Origin: Lotus japonicus
Lineage: Eukaryota > Streptophyta > Magnoliopsida > Fabales > Fabaceae
Length of the DNA: 64,000 nucleotides
Reading direction: 5' to 3'
Assembly: GCF_012489685.1 (NCBI RefSeq)
Contig: NC_080043.1
Location: forward strand, 68,131,920 to 68,195,919
Of the stretch, positions 11,986-23,449 are shown one piece after another; within the stretch, counting starts at the first letter, position 1, and the number at the start of each line of letters is the position of its first letter. The translations under genes were made by a program, and so were the position numbers. The notes under the pieces are model-generated. The model did not search any database. It saw only the letters and a program-made list of their open reading frames with translations, and was not told the DNA's origin.

Positions 11986-12230
11986 TGGATGCTGAAGGAA
12001 GATTGGATTTGCATATTTATCTTAAAAGATTGCAACAAAGAGGCTTAGTTTATGCCGGGAGAATCAGAAAATGTGGTGTTATTTACTCATCAATATTTCT
12101 TCACCATTTTACTCTTAGAAAATCAAAAATAGGGAGAGTGAATTCCAAATTTATGATTTACTTGTTTTATTATAAAAAAAAGTAGTGTAAGAATGGCGAA
12201 AAAACAAACAATTGTATGTAAATAGCATTA

Positions 12231-12536
12231 TGGGTTAAATATGTTTTTTTATCTTTGACTTATACACATGATTCTATATTGATCCATGAAAAAATCATTC
12301 TGTTCTTTGTCCCTTTTGTTTGATCTATATTATATTAGTCGTTATGATGTCGTAAAACATATTAGACATACTTTTTACTTGGTTACCAATTCTTCCTCTC
12401 TCCTTCCTAGCCACCATGCCACCATTTCAGCACATGAGACTATAATCCAAACAAATACTCTCATATTACAACCCGACAATGTGGTCTAATTAGGATCGGG
12501 TCAATTTAAGACCGAACCGGATTGACATGATGAGTA
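12231..12536. repeat. Decayed repeat starting GGGTTAAATATGTTTTT
   Basis: The phrase TGGGTTAAATATGTTTTTTTATC is the familiar beginning of a high-copy legume repeat family. Only one end is visible before the copia insertion at 12542. The identification rests on one motif. Confidence 0.35.
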
Positions 12537-12541
12537 CTAAG

Positions 12542-12874
12542 TGTTGAAGTTGCTACAAATTTCTAGAATTCTCTTTGCAATGTATACAAGAAAACTCTAG
12601 AGCATTGTAATATTATCCATCATGAGCAATCTAGAATGAACTAAAGTAATTAATTATTATTCACCGCCATTGTAAGGACGGTGACATACGCCTATAAATA
12701 GGCATGTAGTATGTCAACTGAGAATTAAGCCAGTAAGCTTCAAGATCATTAAGTGCTTACTCTGTTTTTCCCTTTTCACTCCCAAGCTACACGACTCCTT
12801 CCTATTTCAACTTTTGCTCTAATATAACAACCTTTTTTCAAAACCATCCTATTAACTATATTCAAATACTGATA
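12542..12874 (+). repeat. 5' LTR of the copia element
   Basis: A 333-bp LTR starting TGTTGAAGTT and ending ATACTGATA, so the 3' terminus is TA rather than CA. A TATA box (TATAAATA, 12693-12700) marks the U3/R promoter. Confidence 0.93.
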
Positions 12875-12875
12875 G

Positions 12876-12887
12876 TGGTATCAGAGC
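12876..12887 (+). other. Primer-binding site (tRNA-iMet)
   Basis: TGGTATCAGAGC, one base after the LTR, is complementary to the 3' end of initiator methionine tRNA, the usual primer of plant copia elements. Confidence 0.9.
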
Positions 12888-13005
12888 TACGTTCGATCAT
12901 ACATTGGGCGTAGTTATATTACCTCCTTACTATTGCAAAACTATCCCAACTACTACTAAAAATTTATCTTGCACTTATAACCCACTTCCATAATTTTTCT
13001 AAGCT

Positions 13006-16000
13006 ATGGCTAATGCCTCCCAACCTTCATCTATCACTGTCCCTATTTTCAATGGGGAAAACTATGATTATTGGAGTGCAAAAATGAAGACATATTTTTG
13101 CTTCCAAGACTGTTGGGATGTCGTAGAAGAAGGATATACTACTCCTGTAGATACTTCAGCTCTCACTGCAGCACAAAAAAAAGAGCTGAAGGAGAATAAG
13201 CTCAAAGATTCAAAGGCGCTATCTACTTTGCAACAGGCAGTGACCGACGCAATTTTTCCAAGAATTTTGGGTGCTAAAAGTGAAAAAGAGGCTTGGGATA
13301 CGTTAAAGGAGGAGTTCCAAGGTAGCGACAAGGTACGTGCCATCAAACTACAGACTCTAAGACGAGATTTTGAATTGTTAAAGATGAAAGAGTCTGAAAA
13401 TGTTAAAGATTACTACTCTAGAATTAAGGAAATTGTAAATCAAATGAGAGACTTTGGGGAAGATATTCTTGACAAGAAAATTGTCGAGAAAATTCTAATT
13501 ACTGTTCCCCGGAAATATGACTCAATCGTGACAACGATTGAACAAACCAAAGATCTGTCCACTCTATCAGTGACAGAACTAATGGGCTCTCTTGAAGCAT
13601 ATGAGCAAAGATTGTGTAGGCATGATGAAGATACACTTGAAAATGCCTTCCAATCAAAGCTCAAATTTCGACAACAGAATAAAGGATATAGAGGGAAGAG
13701 GAATTATGGAGAAAGTTCTAGAAGAAGAGAAAGTTCTAGAAATTTCTCCAAGAACAGTCAAGATAAAAATCCTCCATGTAGCATATGCAAAAGGCTAGGT
13801 CACGCCGAGGCAGATTGTCGGTATCGTGATAAGCCACAATGCAACTACTGTAAGAAGTTTGGGCACGTGGAGAAATATTGTTACAGCAAAAATAGACATC
13901 AAGCTAACCTTGCAGAAGAGCAAGAGCAAGATCAATACCTTCTCTATGCCACCCAAGACTCAACCGGAGAAACTGGAGGAAGCTGGTACTTGGATAGTGG
14001 TTGCAGCAATCATATGGCCAAGGATGAGAGCATCTTCAAAAACATTGATGACTCTGTCAAAGTGAAAGTCCGTCTAGGAAATGGCGTTGTGGTGGAGTCA
14101 AAAGGTAAAGGCACCGTCATGGTAGAGACAAAGAAAGGTACGAGACTCATCAGTGATGTCTTACTAGTTCCCAACCTAAAAGAGAATCTCTTAAGCATTG
14201 GCCAAACGATAGAAAGAGGCTACGCTCTTCACTTTGAAGGAGATGAATGTCGAATCTATGACAAGCATGACAAAAGGGTTGAGATAGCCCAAGTTAAGAT
14301 GCAGAAGAGCACCAGAAGCTTCCCTCTAAATTTCAAATATGTAGCTAACATTGCCATGAAGGTGCAAGTTGATGATTCATGGCTTTGGCATAGAAGATTT
14401 GGCCACTTCAACACACATGCCTTGAAGCTACTATATCAGAAGAATATGATTAGAGACCTTCCATGCTTAAAGGGGAGCAATGAAGCCTGCGAAGGGTGTC
14501 TCCTCGGAAAGCAACGCAGAGTGTCGTTCTCAACATGCAAAGCATGGAGAGCTAAAGACGTGCTGGAGTTGATCCATACGGACGTGTGTGGACCGATGAG
14601 GACGCCATCACATGATAACAACAGGTATTTCATTCTCTTCACCGATGACTTCTCTAGAATGACATGGGTCTATTTCCTAAAAGAAAAATCAGAAGTTTTT
14701 AGAGTATTCAAAAAGTTCAAGGCCCTGGTCGAGAAACAAAGTGGAAAACATATAAAAGTACTTAGAAGTGATCGTGGCAAAGAGTACACATCCCACGAGT
14801 TTGACAACTTCTGCGAGGATGAAGGCATAGAGCGACAACTTACAGTCGCATACACTCCACAACAAAATGGAGTGTCCGAAAGAAAGAATCGCACAGTTAT
14901 GGAGATGGCCAGATCGATGCTCAAGGAGAAGGGAATGCCAAACACCTTTTGGGCAGAAGCAGTCTACACTGCTGTCTATATACTCAACAGATGTCCAACA
15001 AATGCAGTACAAAATAAGACTCCAATTGAAGCTTGGTGTGGCAAGAAGCCATCAGCAAAGCACCTAAGGGTCTTCGGATCTATATGCTACATTCATGTGC
15101 CTGATGTGAAGAGACACAAACTAGAAGACAAGACTGTACGAGGTATCTTCCTCGGGTATAACACAAAGTCTAAAGGCTATCGGATCTACAACCTAAAAAC
15201 AAAGAAGCTTACCATCATTCGAGATGTTGAAGTTGACGAGAATGCTGCCTGGAATTGGGATGAAGAAAAAGTGGAGAAGAACATTCCCATACCAACGCAA
15301 TGACCTCTAGAAGAAGTTGAAGAGGAAGAAGAAAACTCAGGTGAGCCTTCTTCACCTCCGCAACAACAAGAACAACAACAAGATTCATCACCAGAATCTA
15401 CTCCCAGAAGAGTAAGATCTTTGGTGGATGTATACGAAACCTGCAACTTGGCCATACTTGAGCCTGAAAGCTTTGAAGCAGCATCAAAGCAAGAAGTATG
15501 GGTCAAGGCAATGGAAGAAGAAATAAAGATGATAGAGAAAAACAACACATGGGAGCTAGTATATTGTCCACATGGAAAAGATATCATTGGGGTTAAGTGG
15601 GTCTATAAGACAAAGCTTAACCCTGATGGAACTATACAGAAGCACAAGGCGAGGCTAGTAGCGAAGGGTTACTCACAACAACCAGGCATCGACTACAATG
15701 AGACTTTTGCACCAGTGGCTCGTCTTGATACAATAAGAGCTCTAATAGCTCTTGCAGCACAAAAAGGTTGGAGCATTCATCAATTAGATGTCAAATCAGC
15801 CTTCCTCAACGGCGTACTCGAAGAAGAGATCTATGTGGAGCAACCACAAGGGTTCGTGTCTGAAGGCAATGAAAGAAAAGTGCTAAGACTAAGAAAAGCT
15901 CTCTATGGCTTGAAGCAAGCTCCTCGAGCATGGTATAGTCGGATTGATCAGTACTTCATCGATCGAGGATTCAGGAGGAGCAAGAGTGAGCCTACACTAT

Positions 16001-17004
16001 ACATCAAGACTCAAGGTCAGCATACTCTCTTACTCTCCCTGTATGTAGATGATCTTATCTACACAGGAAACAACACGAAGATGATGATGGAGTTCAAAGA
16101 AGACATGATGAAGACCTTCGAGATGACCGACCTTGGCTTGATGAGCTACTTCCTCGGTATAGAGGTAAGTCAAAGAAATGATGGGATATTTATTTCACAA
16201 AAGAAATATACAGAAGGCTTACTCAAGAAGTTCAAGATGTACGGCTGCAAGCCTGTTAGTACTCCACTCGTGACAAATGAGAAACTACAGAAGGATGATG
16301 GAGCACCAGAAGCTGATGCATCGCGCTACCGGAGTCTAATTGGTAGTCTTCTATATCTGACAGCTATACGACCAGACATCATGTATGCTACAAGTCTTCT
16401 ATCAAGATTCATGCAGAGCCCAAGTCAGATACACTTTGGAGCAGGCAAAAGAATCCTAAGATACCTGCAAGGAACAAAAGAGTTTGGCATATGTTACAAA
16501 ACCACAACCAACTCAAGGTTGCTTGGCTATACCGACAGTGATTGGGCAGGTTCGGTAGATGACATGAAAAGCACTTCCGGCTATGCTTTCTCACTTGGAT
16601 CGGGAATATTTTCTTGGGCGTCTAAGAAGCAAGCTACAGTTGCACAATCAACAGCTGAAGCAGAGTACGTGGCGGCTGCTGAAGCAACAAGTCAAGCTAT
16701 ATGGCTACGAAGAATACTTGAAGATTTGGGAGAAAAACAAGATGGGCCTACTATACTCTACTGTGACAACAAATCAGCTATTGCTATGGCGAAGAATCCG
16801 GTGCATCACAGCAGAACAAAGCACATAGCAATTAAATACCACTTCATCAGAGAAGCTGAGACAACAAAAGAGATTCAGCTCAATTACTGCAGGACTGAAG
16901 TTCAAATTGCAGATATATTTACGAAGGCATTACCGAGACCAAGATTTGAAGAGCTACGAGCTATGCTTGGAGTTGGAGAAATTTGCATCAAGGAGGAATG
17001 TTGA
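13006..17004 (+). pseudogene. copia Gag-Pol polyprotein with one in-frame stop
   Basis: One frame of 1333 codons is interrupted only by TGA at 15301-15303, between integrase and reverse transcriptase. In order: Gag (UBN2-type N-terminus); two zinc knuckles, CSICKRLGHAEADC near residue 258 and CNYCKKFGHVEKYC near 279; aspartic protease WYLDSGCSNHM (catalytic D near 330); GAG-pre-integrase LWHRRFGH near 460; integrase with HTDVCGPM, FTDDFSR, LRSDRGKEY and PQQNGVSERKNR; after the stop, reverse transcriptase with KWVYKTKLNPDG and LYVDDLIYTG; and RNase H with YTDSDWAG and AEAEYVAA. The true stop (TGA, 17002-17004) lies inside the 3' LTR. The internal TGA could be a CGA changed by CpG decay. Without readthrough no reverse transcriptase is made. 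Confidence 0.93.
16990..16998 (+). other. Polypurine tract of the copia element
   Basis: AAGGAGGAA directly abuts the 3' LTR. It also encodes the last residues before the stop codon. Confidence 0.75.
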
Positions 17005-17331
17005 AGTTGCTACAAATTTCTAGAATTCTCTTTGCAATGTATACAAGAAAACTCTAGAGCATTGTAATATTATCCATCATGAGCAATCTAGAATGAACTA
17101 AAGTAATTAATTATTATTCACCGCCATTGTAAGGACGGCGACATACGCCTATAAATAGGCATGTAGTATGTCAACTGAGAATTAAGCCAGTAAGCTTCAA
17201 GATCATTAAGTGCTTACTCTGTTTTTCCCTTTTCACTCCCAAGCTACACAGCTCCTTCCTATTTCAACTTTTGCTCTAATACAACAACCTTTTTTCAAAA
17301 CCATCCTATTAACTATATTCAAATACTGATA
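16999..17331 (+). repeat. 3' LTR of the copia element
   Basis: 333 bp, the same length as the 5' LTR. Differences seen by eye: GACGGC for GACGGT, CACAGC for CACGAC (two changes), and ATACAAC for ATATAAC. Confidence 0.93.
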
Positions 17332-17547
17332 CTAAGAAGCTTGTGGGATAAAAAACCAATTGATGAACATTTCATACTGGGGCCTTAATTCACAATGATG
17401 GACTCCCAGAAGAGGACAAATTCAGTTTCAGTCACTTTCATAATTGAGTTTTTCCTATTACAACATGGACATTTCACATGGTTTAGTTTCAAAGCTTCAT
17501 CATCATCTTCAACCACTGCTCACATGGAAACCGCCACTCCACCCACC

Positions 17548-18201
17548 TGTTAACTACAAGGTTCATATAATTTCGACTTATATTGTGTAATTCGACTGTT
17601 TAATAAAAGTCGAAGGTTTGAAGATTTAGACAAGAAATTCGTTAAGTGTCAAATAATATCGACATTTATAGTTTCGACCTGAGGAATAACTTTCGAGATA
17701 CAAGGAGTTTGATGTTGAAAGCCGGTTGTTTTGAATATGACTCAAGAAGGACACGTGCAGGGCAAGAAGACAAGTGTAAGACTAAAAAGGGTGCATAAAA
17801 CACTTGTAATTGCTTTGTTAATTGACCGTTAGGAGACATTTATATTTTAGGTCTATAAATAGCATATTTTTTCATAGAATCAGGGTTCACGAATACTTAC
17901 TCGAATGTACTCAAAACGCTTACAGTCGAATGCAATGATTACAAGCAAACTTAGAGGAAAAAAGTAGGAACTTCGTGGAACTCTTGTATTTTAAGATTCA
18001 ATTGTTATACAGAAAGTTTCAATGCTTGTTCATTTATTTTAGTCGAATTTACTTATTTTATTTTCATTTTTTATCAAGTTTCTTTTAGTTTTATCAATCA
18101 ATATTTGAGATATTTTCACCAAAGAACCAAGGAGGACTCGAATCCAGTCCCTAGATTGATCCTTGCATTCTCTATTTGTTTACCAGAATTTGGTGTAAAC
18201 A
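17548..18201 (+). repeat. Putative 5' LTR of the gag-only element
   Basis: It ends GGTGTAAACA at 18201, just before the leader text at 18204. A TATA box (TATAAATA) lies at 17854-17861. The text is rich in TCGA motifs (TTTCGAC, AGTCGAA), and the same bias runs through the gag region, which supports a single origin. Confidence 0.6.
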
Positions 18202-18281
18202 AATTGGCACGCCCAGTGGGACCTCTTTGTGAAAATAGTTGTTGAATTTGGTTATCATTCAAACTTGCTTGGTCCACGTTT

Positions 18282-21196
18282 ATGCGTTTAAGAAGTGGAA
18301 GATTAGTTAGTATGGCGAATGGTAGATCAAGGAATGACAATTCCCCTCCTGCGAACTCTGGGCCTTTGGCAAATCAAGCCGGAAATCCCAATGTTGGAGT
18401 AAACGTTGAGGGAAATGCTTTGAATTTTGGAACCGCACAGGCAACGACAACTAATGTGGCCGAAAATGTGATGCCCGTGGAATCCCAAGCGGCTACAATG
18501 CCTTCTCCGACAACTCCGGTGGTGTCATAAATGGCTGCTGGGGTCTCTCGACCCCAACCGGTAAACATGCCGGTGAACCCGCCGTTTGGAATGCCTCCTG
18601 GGTTAATGGCAGAAGTGGGGAAATTCCCCGCCGTATATTCAGATAACATAATGTTTGTCGGATCCCCAAGGAATCCGCACCAGGCTTCGACTTCCAATGT
18701 AGGAGGTCGAAACAATATTTACCCTCAAGGAATGACAAGGGTAAGTGTTAACCCCTTGGGAAATTCCTTGACGAGTACATCTGTTAATGTGTTGAGGCAA
18801 CAAATGGATGATAGTAACCATGAAATGGTGAACATGTTAACCCAACAAATAGGAACTGTGTTTCACCCTTTTATTCAAAACACAAATGAGTCTTATCAGC
18901 AATTGACAAGACAAATGGGTCGAATTGAGGATGCGTTTGGAGTCCCTCGAAACGAGGTGGCGAATCCTGTGGGTGCAGCGTTGAATAATGTTGTTGAAAT
19001 TAATGTAGTCCTTCAGAATGAACCACCTCAGGCACATGTCAAAATAGCGGCGTTGCAGGGTGGTCGAGATCAATTAGAGAATCCTAGCGTCCAAGTGCCT
19101 CAAAATATCGAAAATCCTATTTTAATAAATCGAAATATGGACGCAGAAGGATAGTCGAGAGAATTAGACAGAATAACATCGGGGGGCATCAAAATATAGC
19201 GAGTATAGTCGAACAATTATTGAACCAACATGGGTTCAATGTGGGCTATGCGAACCGACCCCATTTCGCTTCGGCCTTCTCCGAATTCGTCCTCCAAACC
19301 GAATTACCTAGGGGATGGAAAGTCCCAAAATTTACTAAGTTTTCAGGAGACACTGGAGAATCGACGATCGAACACATTGCTAGGTACCAAATAGAAGCGG
19401 GAGATGTAGCAAATAATGAGAACTTGAAAATGAAGTATTTTCTCAGTTCTCTGACAAAAAATGCTTTTACTTGGTTTACCACTTTGTTGCCTAATTCAAT
19501 CCATAATTGGACACAGTTAGAAAGAGTTTTTCATGAACAGTTCTTCAGGGGTGAGTCGAAAGTTAGTCTGAAAGAACTGGCTAGCGTGAAAAGAAAGTTT
19601 AAAGAAACTATAGATGATTATTTGAATAGGTTTAGACAATTGAAGTCGAAGTGCTTCACTCAGGTTCCAGAGCACGAGTTAGTCGAAATGGCGGCCGGAG
19701 GTTTAGACTATTCAATTCGTAAAAAGATAGATACCCAGCACCTTAGGGACATGGCTCAATTGGCTGATAGAGTCAGGCAAATTGAGAACTTAAAACTCGA
19801 AAAAGAGAAATTTAATAAAGTCCCAAAGAAAGTTAAAGTTGCGTTTGTCGAAAGTTGCGAATATGAAGTCGACTATGACTCTTATCAAGGCAACTACGAC
19901 AATGTCGAACAACAGGAGGTGTATGTGGCCGAATTGGTATCGGGGCCTCGTTACGTTTGTAAAATGTTAAAACCTTATGAGTCTAAAAATACTGAGACGA
20001 ATAAGAGTGTTAGCAAGTTTCCTGTGAAATTATATAATTTTGACGTGACTAAATGTGATGTAATTTATGATATTTTGTTAAAAAAATGTGATGTGATTTA
20101 TGATATTTTGTTAAAGGATGGACAGATCAAAGTCCCTCCTGATCAGAAAGAAGTACCTTTCGACCAAAGGAAAGGGAAAAAGTTTTGTAAGTCTCATAAT
20201 GTATTTAGTCACTGGACTAATAATTGTGTACGTTTCAGGGATCTGGTGCAAACTGCTATTAAAGAAGGATGACTGAAATTTGAAGAAAAGGATAAGGCTG
20301 CGATGAAAATTGATTCTGACCCAATGCATATTGGCAGTGCTAATTACGTCGAACAAGCCGAAATCATGATGGTCGAGTTGTCTGATTTGAACCAGGTTGC
20401 TACCGGTGATGATGACAATGAAGCTGTGGGACCTACTCCAGGAATGGAGAAGGTCGAACTTTCTGAGGAAGGAATGGATTCTCCATCTGTGGAGGAGGAA
20501 GTCGAAACTGCTAAGAAAATAGTTTATCCTCGTTCGGAGGAGAGTCTGCTGGAATTCTTGCAGCGTTGCCATAAGTCATATTCTAAGGTGATGTTGTGCC
20601 CAAGGTGCAGTGTCATATTAGACAAAGTGGCTGCTTAGACCATAGAAGATGCTGAAACCAAAAAGCATCGTCAGAGGGTGATACTTGAAAGATCTCATGG
20701 ACTTGGTTCCAGAGGACGATCTAATTCTCCTTTCATGAGGGGAAGGGGATCATTTGGTTTTGGAAGAGGGCGTGGTCTAACCTATGTGCCGCCAAGTTGA
20801 GTGTCATTCAACAAGTGGATGACAAGGAACCAAGCACCTCACCCTAAGGTGAAAGTGGTCGAACTGGGGAATGGGTCTGCCTGTATGGATAATTCTCGAA
20901 ATTCCAAGAATTATACCTATGTCCCAAAGCCATATTTAGGTCGAAACCCAATGACAAAAACTCAATGGAGGCGTCACCAAAGGGAGAAGTCAGCCCCTGA
21001 AGTGGGTCAGTCCAGCTCTGAGAAGCCTGTTAAGTTTCAACTTTTGGGGCACAAAGGAGGGGCTCCTATGGTTCCCATTCAAGTGATTAAACAGAGTATG
21101 AAGAATTCAGGAAACTGGGTGAAGACTAACCAGACGAAAGGAAAGGAGAAGAAGATTGAGGATGTTGAAATGAAAAACAATTTCAGGATGTTGTGA
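18282..21196 (+). pseudogene. Decayed gag gene of the gag-only element
   Basis: The reading starts MRLRSGRLVSMANG and is cut by a stop at 18528-18530. It continues in the same frame to 19154, then shifts frame, and the core Gag lies at 19220-20272. The core has a Retrotrans_gag-like region (HNWTQLERVFHEQFF, LNRFRQLKSKCF, HELVEMAAGGLDYSIRKKID). The same frame then continues with stops at 20270-20272, 20636-20638 and about 20798-20800, up to 21196. A short tandem repeat in the frame (KCDVIYDILL twice) adds about 11 residues. No CCHC knuckle or DSG protease was found. Not functional. Confidence 0.7.
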
Positions 21197-21309
21197 GTGA
21201 ATAAATTCGGTTCAAGCCTTGAGTATGAAGGTTTGTTTTATTGAGATATATGTCGAAGTAGCAAAGATAAAATAAACAAAAACTCAGAAAAGAACATACT
21301 TTGGATTCT

Positions 21310-21790
21310 TGCTCAACTAGTCAATTCAAGTACATCATTCTAAGCACATGAACTCATGAATCTCTCCTTGATGATATAGCCTAGTTACTCACTTATTGAT
21401 TCCTCACATAAGCAATTCTCCCATACTAAAAGTTAAGCCAAATTCCTTGTGTACTTAGTCATTTATATGAGGTTTTATATCATGCAATTTCAGGCCAACA
21501 AACCCCAACCCTTCCGGTAATCCCAAATCGGTTCCCTAATCTATAACAAACTTTCGTTCTGATTATAGAAAAGCATAAAGCAAGCATGCATACAAGCTTA
21601 GATTGATATTCAGAAAATGAGATTCAAGGATATAAGGAGATCATGTCGGAAAGAACTTAAGATTATATCTTAAACATGAAAAGTCTTACATGGAAACCAA
21701 AGCATAAGAAGAGAGATTAGCCAAGATGGCTAAGAACCTGAATTGCAAGCTTGGAAGCCTTCTCTCACTCTCCTAGGTGACCCTCTACCT
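21310..21790. repeat. Repeat pair, copy A (with 22540-23057)
   Basis: Ordered phrases such as ATTGATTCCTCACA.AAG.AATTCTC, CCAATTCCTTGTGTACTTA, CATAACAAACTT-like text and TTGGAAGCCTTC recur in copy B on the same strand. The pair may be LTRs or untranslated parts of a non-autonomous element. No coding was found in or between the copies. Confidence 0.6.
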
Positions 21791-21866
21791 CTGAATTTTA
21801 CAAAGTATGAAAAGATACAAGTGAAAAAGACTAGAATCCTATTTATAGGCAAAAATCACGGGTCTG

Positions 21867-22035
21867 GGCGCTCAGGCGCCAATTCAGCACGCCTGAGCGC
21901 CAATTCCAGCTGAAAACAACGCCTCTGGAAGGCAATTGGCGCCTAGACGCAAATTAAGCATGTCTAGGCGCCAATTCCAAAATCCTGGAACAGAGCAATT
22001 GGAGCCTAGGCGCTAATGGAGCACGCCTAGGCGCT
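21867..22035. repeat. Three consecutive GC-rich hairpins (GGCGCC-type)
   Basis: Hairpin 1 has 12-nt arms GGCGCTCAGGCG (21867-21878) and CGCCTGAGCGCC (21890-21901). Hairpin 2 (21938-21972) has GGCGCCTAGACG against TGTCTAGGCGCC. Hairpin 3 (22004-22035) has GCCTAGGCGC against ACGCCTAGGCGCT. Each pair of arms is separated by text like AATT..GCAC. They stand out in otherwise AT-rich DNA. Confidence 0.8.
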
Positions 22036-22539
22036 CTGACTCACTGGAAAACCTTTAGAACTTCCTCTTAACTCCTCTTCAAGCCTCTTTAAGCCTCCTT
22101 TCATTCACCAAGCTTCTTGACCTTCCTTCTCCTTCAGTTTCAGACCTGATTACTTAAACACAAAGCCAAGGAAATATCTAGGAGCTCCAAGAGTCTATTA
22201 GCAAAGAGAACCCTCACATATAATAGGAAAATTATGCAAGTCCTAAACTTACTTAAATTGCAAGAAAAGTCCCTATAAAACTATGAAATTACCAAAAAAA
22301 AGTAAAAACACAAAGAAAGTGTTGGTCAATCTGCAAGTGTACAGAAACCTCCGGGTTTTAAAATATCGAACTACAGGGACTGTGAGTGAGAATTGTGGAT
22401 TTAAGCCTAAAGTTTGCAAGTTCTTAAAACAGTAAAATTCAGAAATTGGTTTTGATTGTTGGAGACAAAGGTTTTGCAAAAGAGCAATGTTGAAAATGTT
22501 GAATTTAACAATTGATGGAAAATTGCCTTGGGTTGTTGA

Positions 22540-23057
22540 TCATCTAATCCACTTTAGTCCACCTATCCTATGCATGTGAAACCTTGATTTATCCCTTGTT
22601 GCTTTAGCCTATGTACTTACTAATTGATTCCTCACAAAAGTAATTCTCTCAAATTGAAAGTTAAGCCCAATTCCTTGTGTACTTAATTATTCATAAGAGG
22701 TTTTTAAGCATACATATTCAAGCCAACAAAATCCTACCCTCACTCTATTCCTAGAAGCAAGCATAGAAGGACCTATTCCAATTCATGTCCCTAAATCATA
22801 ACAAACTTCCATTTGATTATAATCTAGCCTATAGCAAGGGTGCACCAAAGCTAAACATGCATAATGGAATTGAGATACAAGGTAAATCAAGAACTCATGC
22901 ATAGAGATAGGATTTAACAAACTAAAACTTCATAGAATCTCTTAACCCAAAGCAAAAAAAAGAACTAGCCACTCATGGCTAGTGAATTCATACAGAAAAT
23001 GTAAATAAAACCCGAGAAAAATACATGTTGGAAGCCTTCCTACAGCCCCAAGGTTCT
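22540..23057. repeat. Repeat pair, copy B, abutting a PPR fragment
   Basis: It is homologous to 21310-21790 in the same orientation. It ends near GGTTCTCC at about 23057, exactly where the PPR homology on the minus strand stops. Confidence 0.6.
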
Positions 23058-23449
23058 CCAAGTGTAGTGAAGGTGATGGTATCTGGCTGATAACCCTTCT
23101 TGAGAATTTTGCCTAGCACAGAGAAAGCCGAAGTGATTTGAGCTTGATGGCAGTAACAATTGATCAAGATGTCGAGAGTGACAATGGTAGACATAATTCC
23201 CCTAGATTCCAATTGGCGAGAAAGGGATATTGCAGTGGGGTAATGCTTCATCTTCACAAGGGAAGTTAAAATCTTGTTAAACTGGATGATGGATGGGGTA
23301 GGACGAGTTCGGAGCAAGCGATTGAAGAGGGATACAACATCATCACCATTGTGAATGGAAGGAGGAAGAGAGTGGGAGTGGGAATGAAAAGAAAGAAGAA
23401 AAGTGGGGTTTGGAAGAAACAGACAGTTCCTCAATCTTAAAAATGACAT
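22988..23449 (-). pseudogene. Truncated PPR gene (N-terminal fragment)
   Basis: A minus-strand frame of 153 residues. Residues 1 to about 131 match the N-terminus of the intact PPR protein at 30590-32245: an organelle presequence-like stretch, LPPSIHNGDDVVSLFNRLL, then two full P-type repeats and the start of a third (TFTTL). After TFTTL the homology stops at a repeat boundary near 23057, and about 20 unrelated residues lead to a stop. An intact family member has about 14 repeats, so this copy is not functional. Confidence 0.85.

Larger units (their letters stand above)
12542..17331 (+). mobile_element. Ty1/copia LTR retrotransposon, nearly intact
   Basis: This is a complete 4790-bp element: 5' LTR, tRNA-iMet PBS, gag-pol, PPT and 3' LTR in order. 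It is flanked by the 5-bp target duplication CTAAG (12537-12541 and 17332-17336). The two 333-bp LTRs differ at about four sites by eye (near 1.2%), so insertion is recent. The coding frame runs from 13006 to 17004 with one internal TGA and no frameshift. Confidence 0.95.
17548..21200 (+). mobile_element. Gag-only LTR retrotransposon remnant (gypsy-type Gag)
   Basis: An LTR-like segment is followed by TGGCACGCCCAGTGGGAC, the standard leader/PBS text of a plant LTR retrotransposon group. A gag region then breaks off without protease, reverse transcriptase or integrase, and no 3' LTR was found. The element is therefore 3'-truncated, or derived from a non-autonomous gag-only family. The start at 17548 (TGTTAACTAC) is a guess from the TG...CA rule. 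Confidence 0.65.

Noticed and set aside
15186..15587. 133-residue minus-strand frame rich in Ser/Cys
   Set aside because: It is antisense to the Glu/Gln-rich linker of the copia polyprotein.
15421..17004. Reverse transcriptase half as an independent gene with its own start
   Set aside because: It is in the same frame as gag-integrase with only one stop between, and copia RT is normally part of one polyprotein.
18116..18130. Possible tRNA T-arm (CTCGAATCC-like text near 18130)
   Set aside because: No acceptor stem, anticodon arm or GGTTCRANYCC box could be matched. No tRNA or rRNA gene was found in the window.
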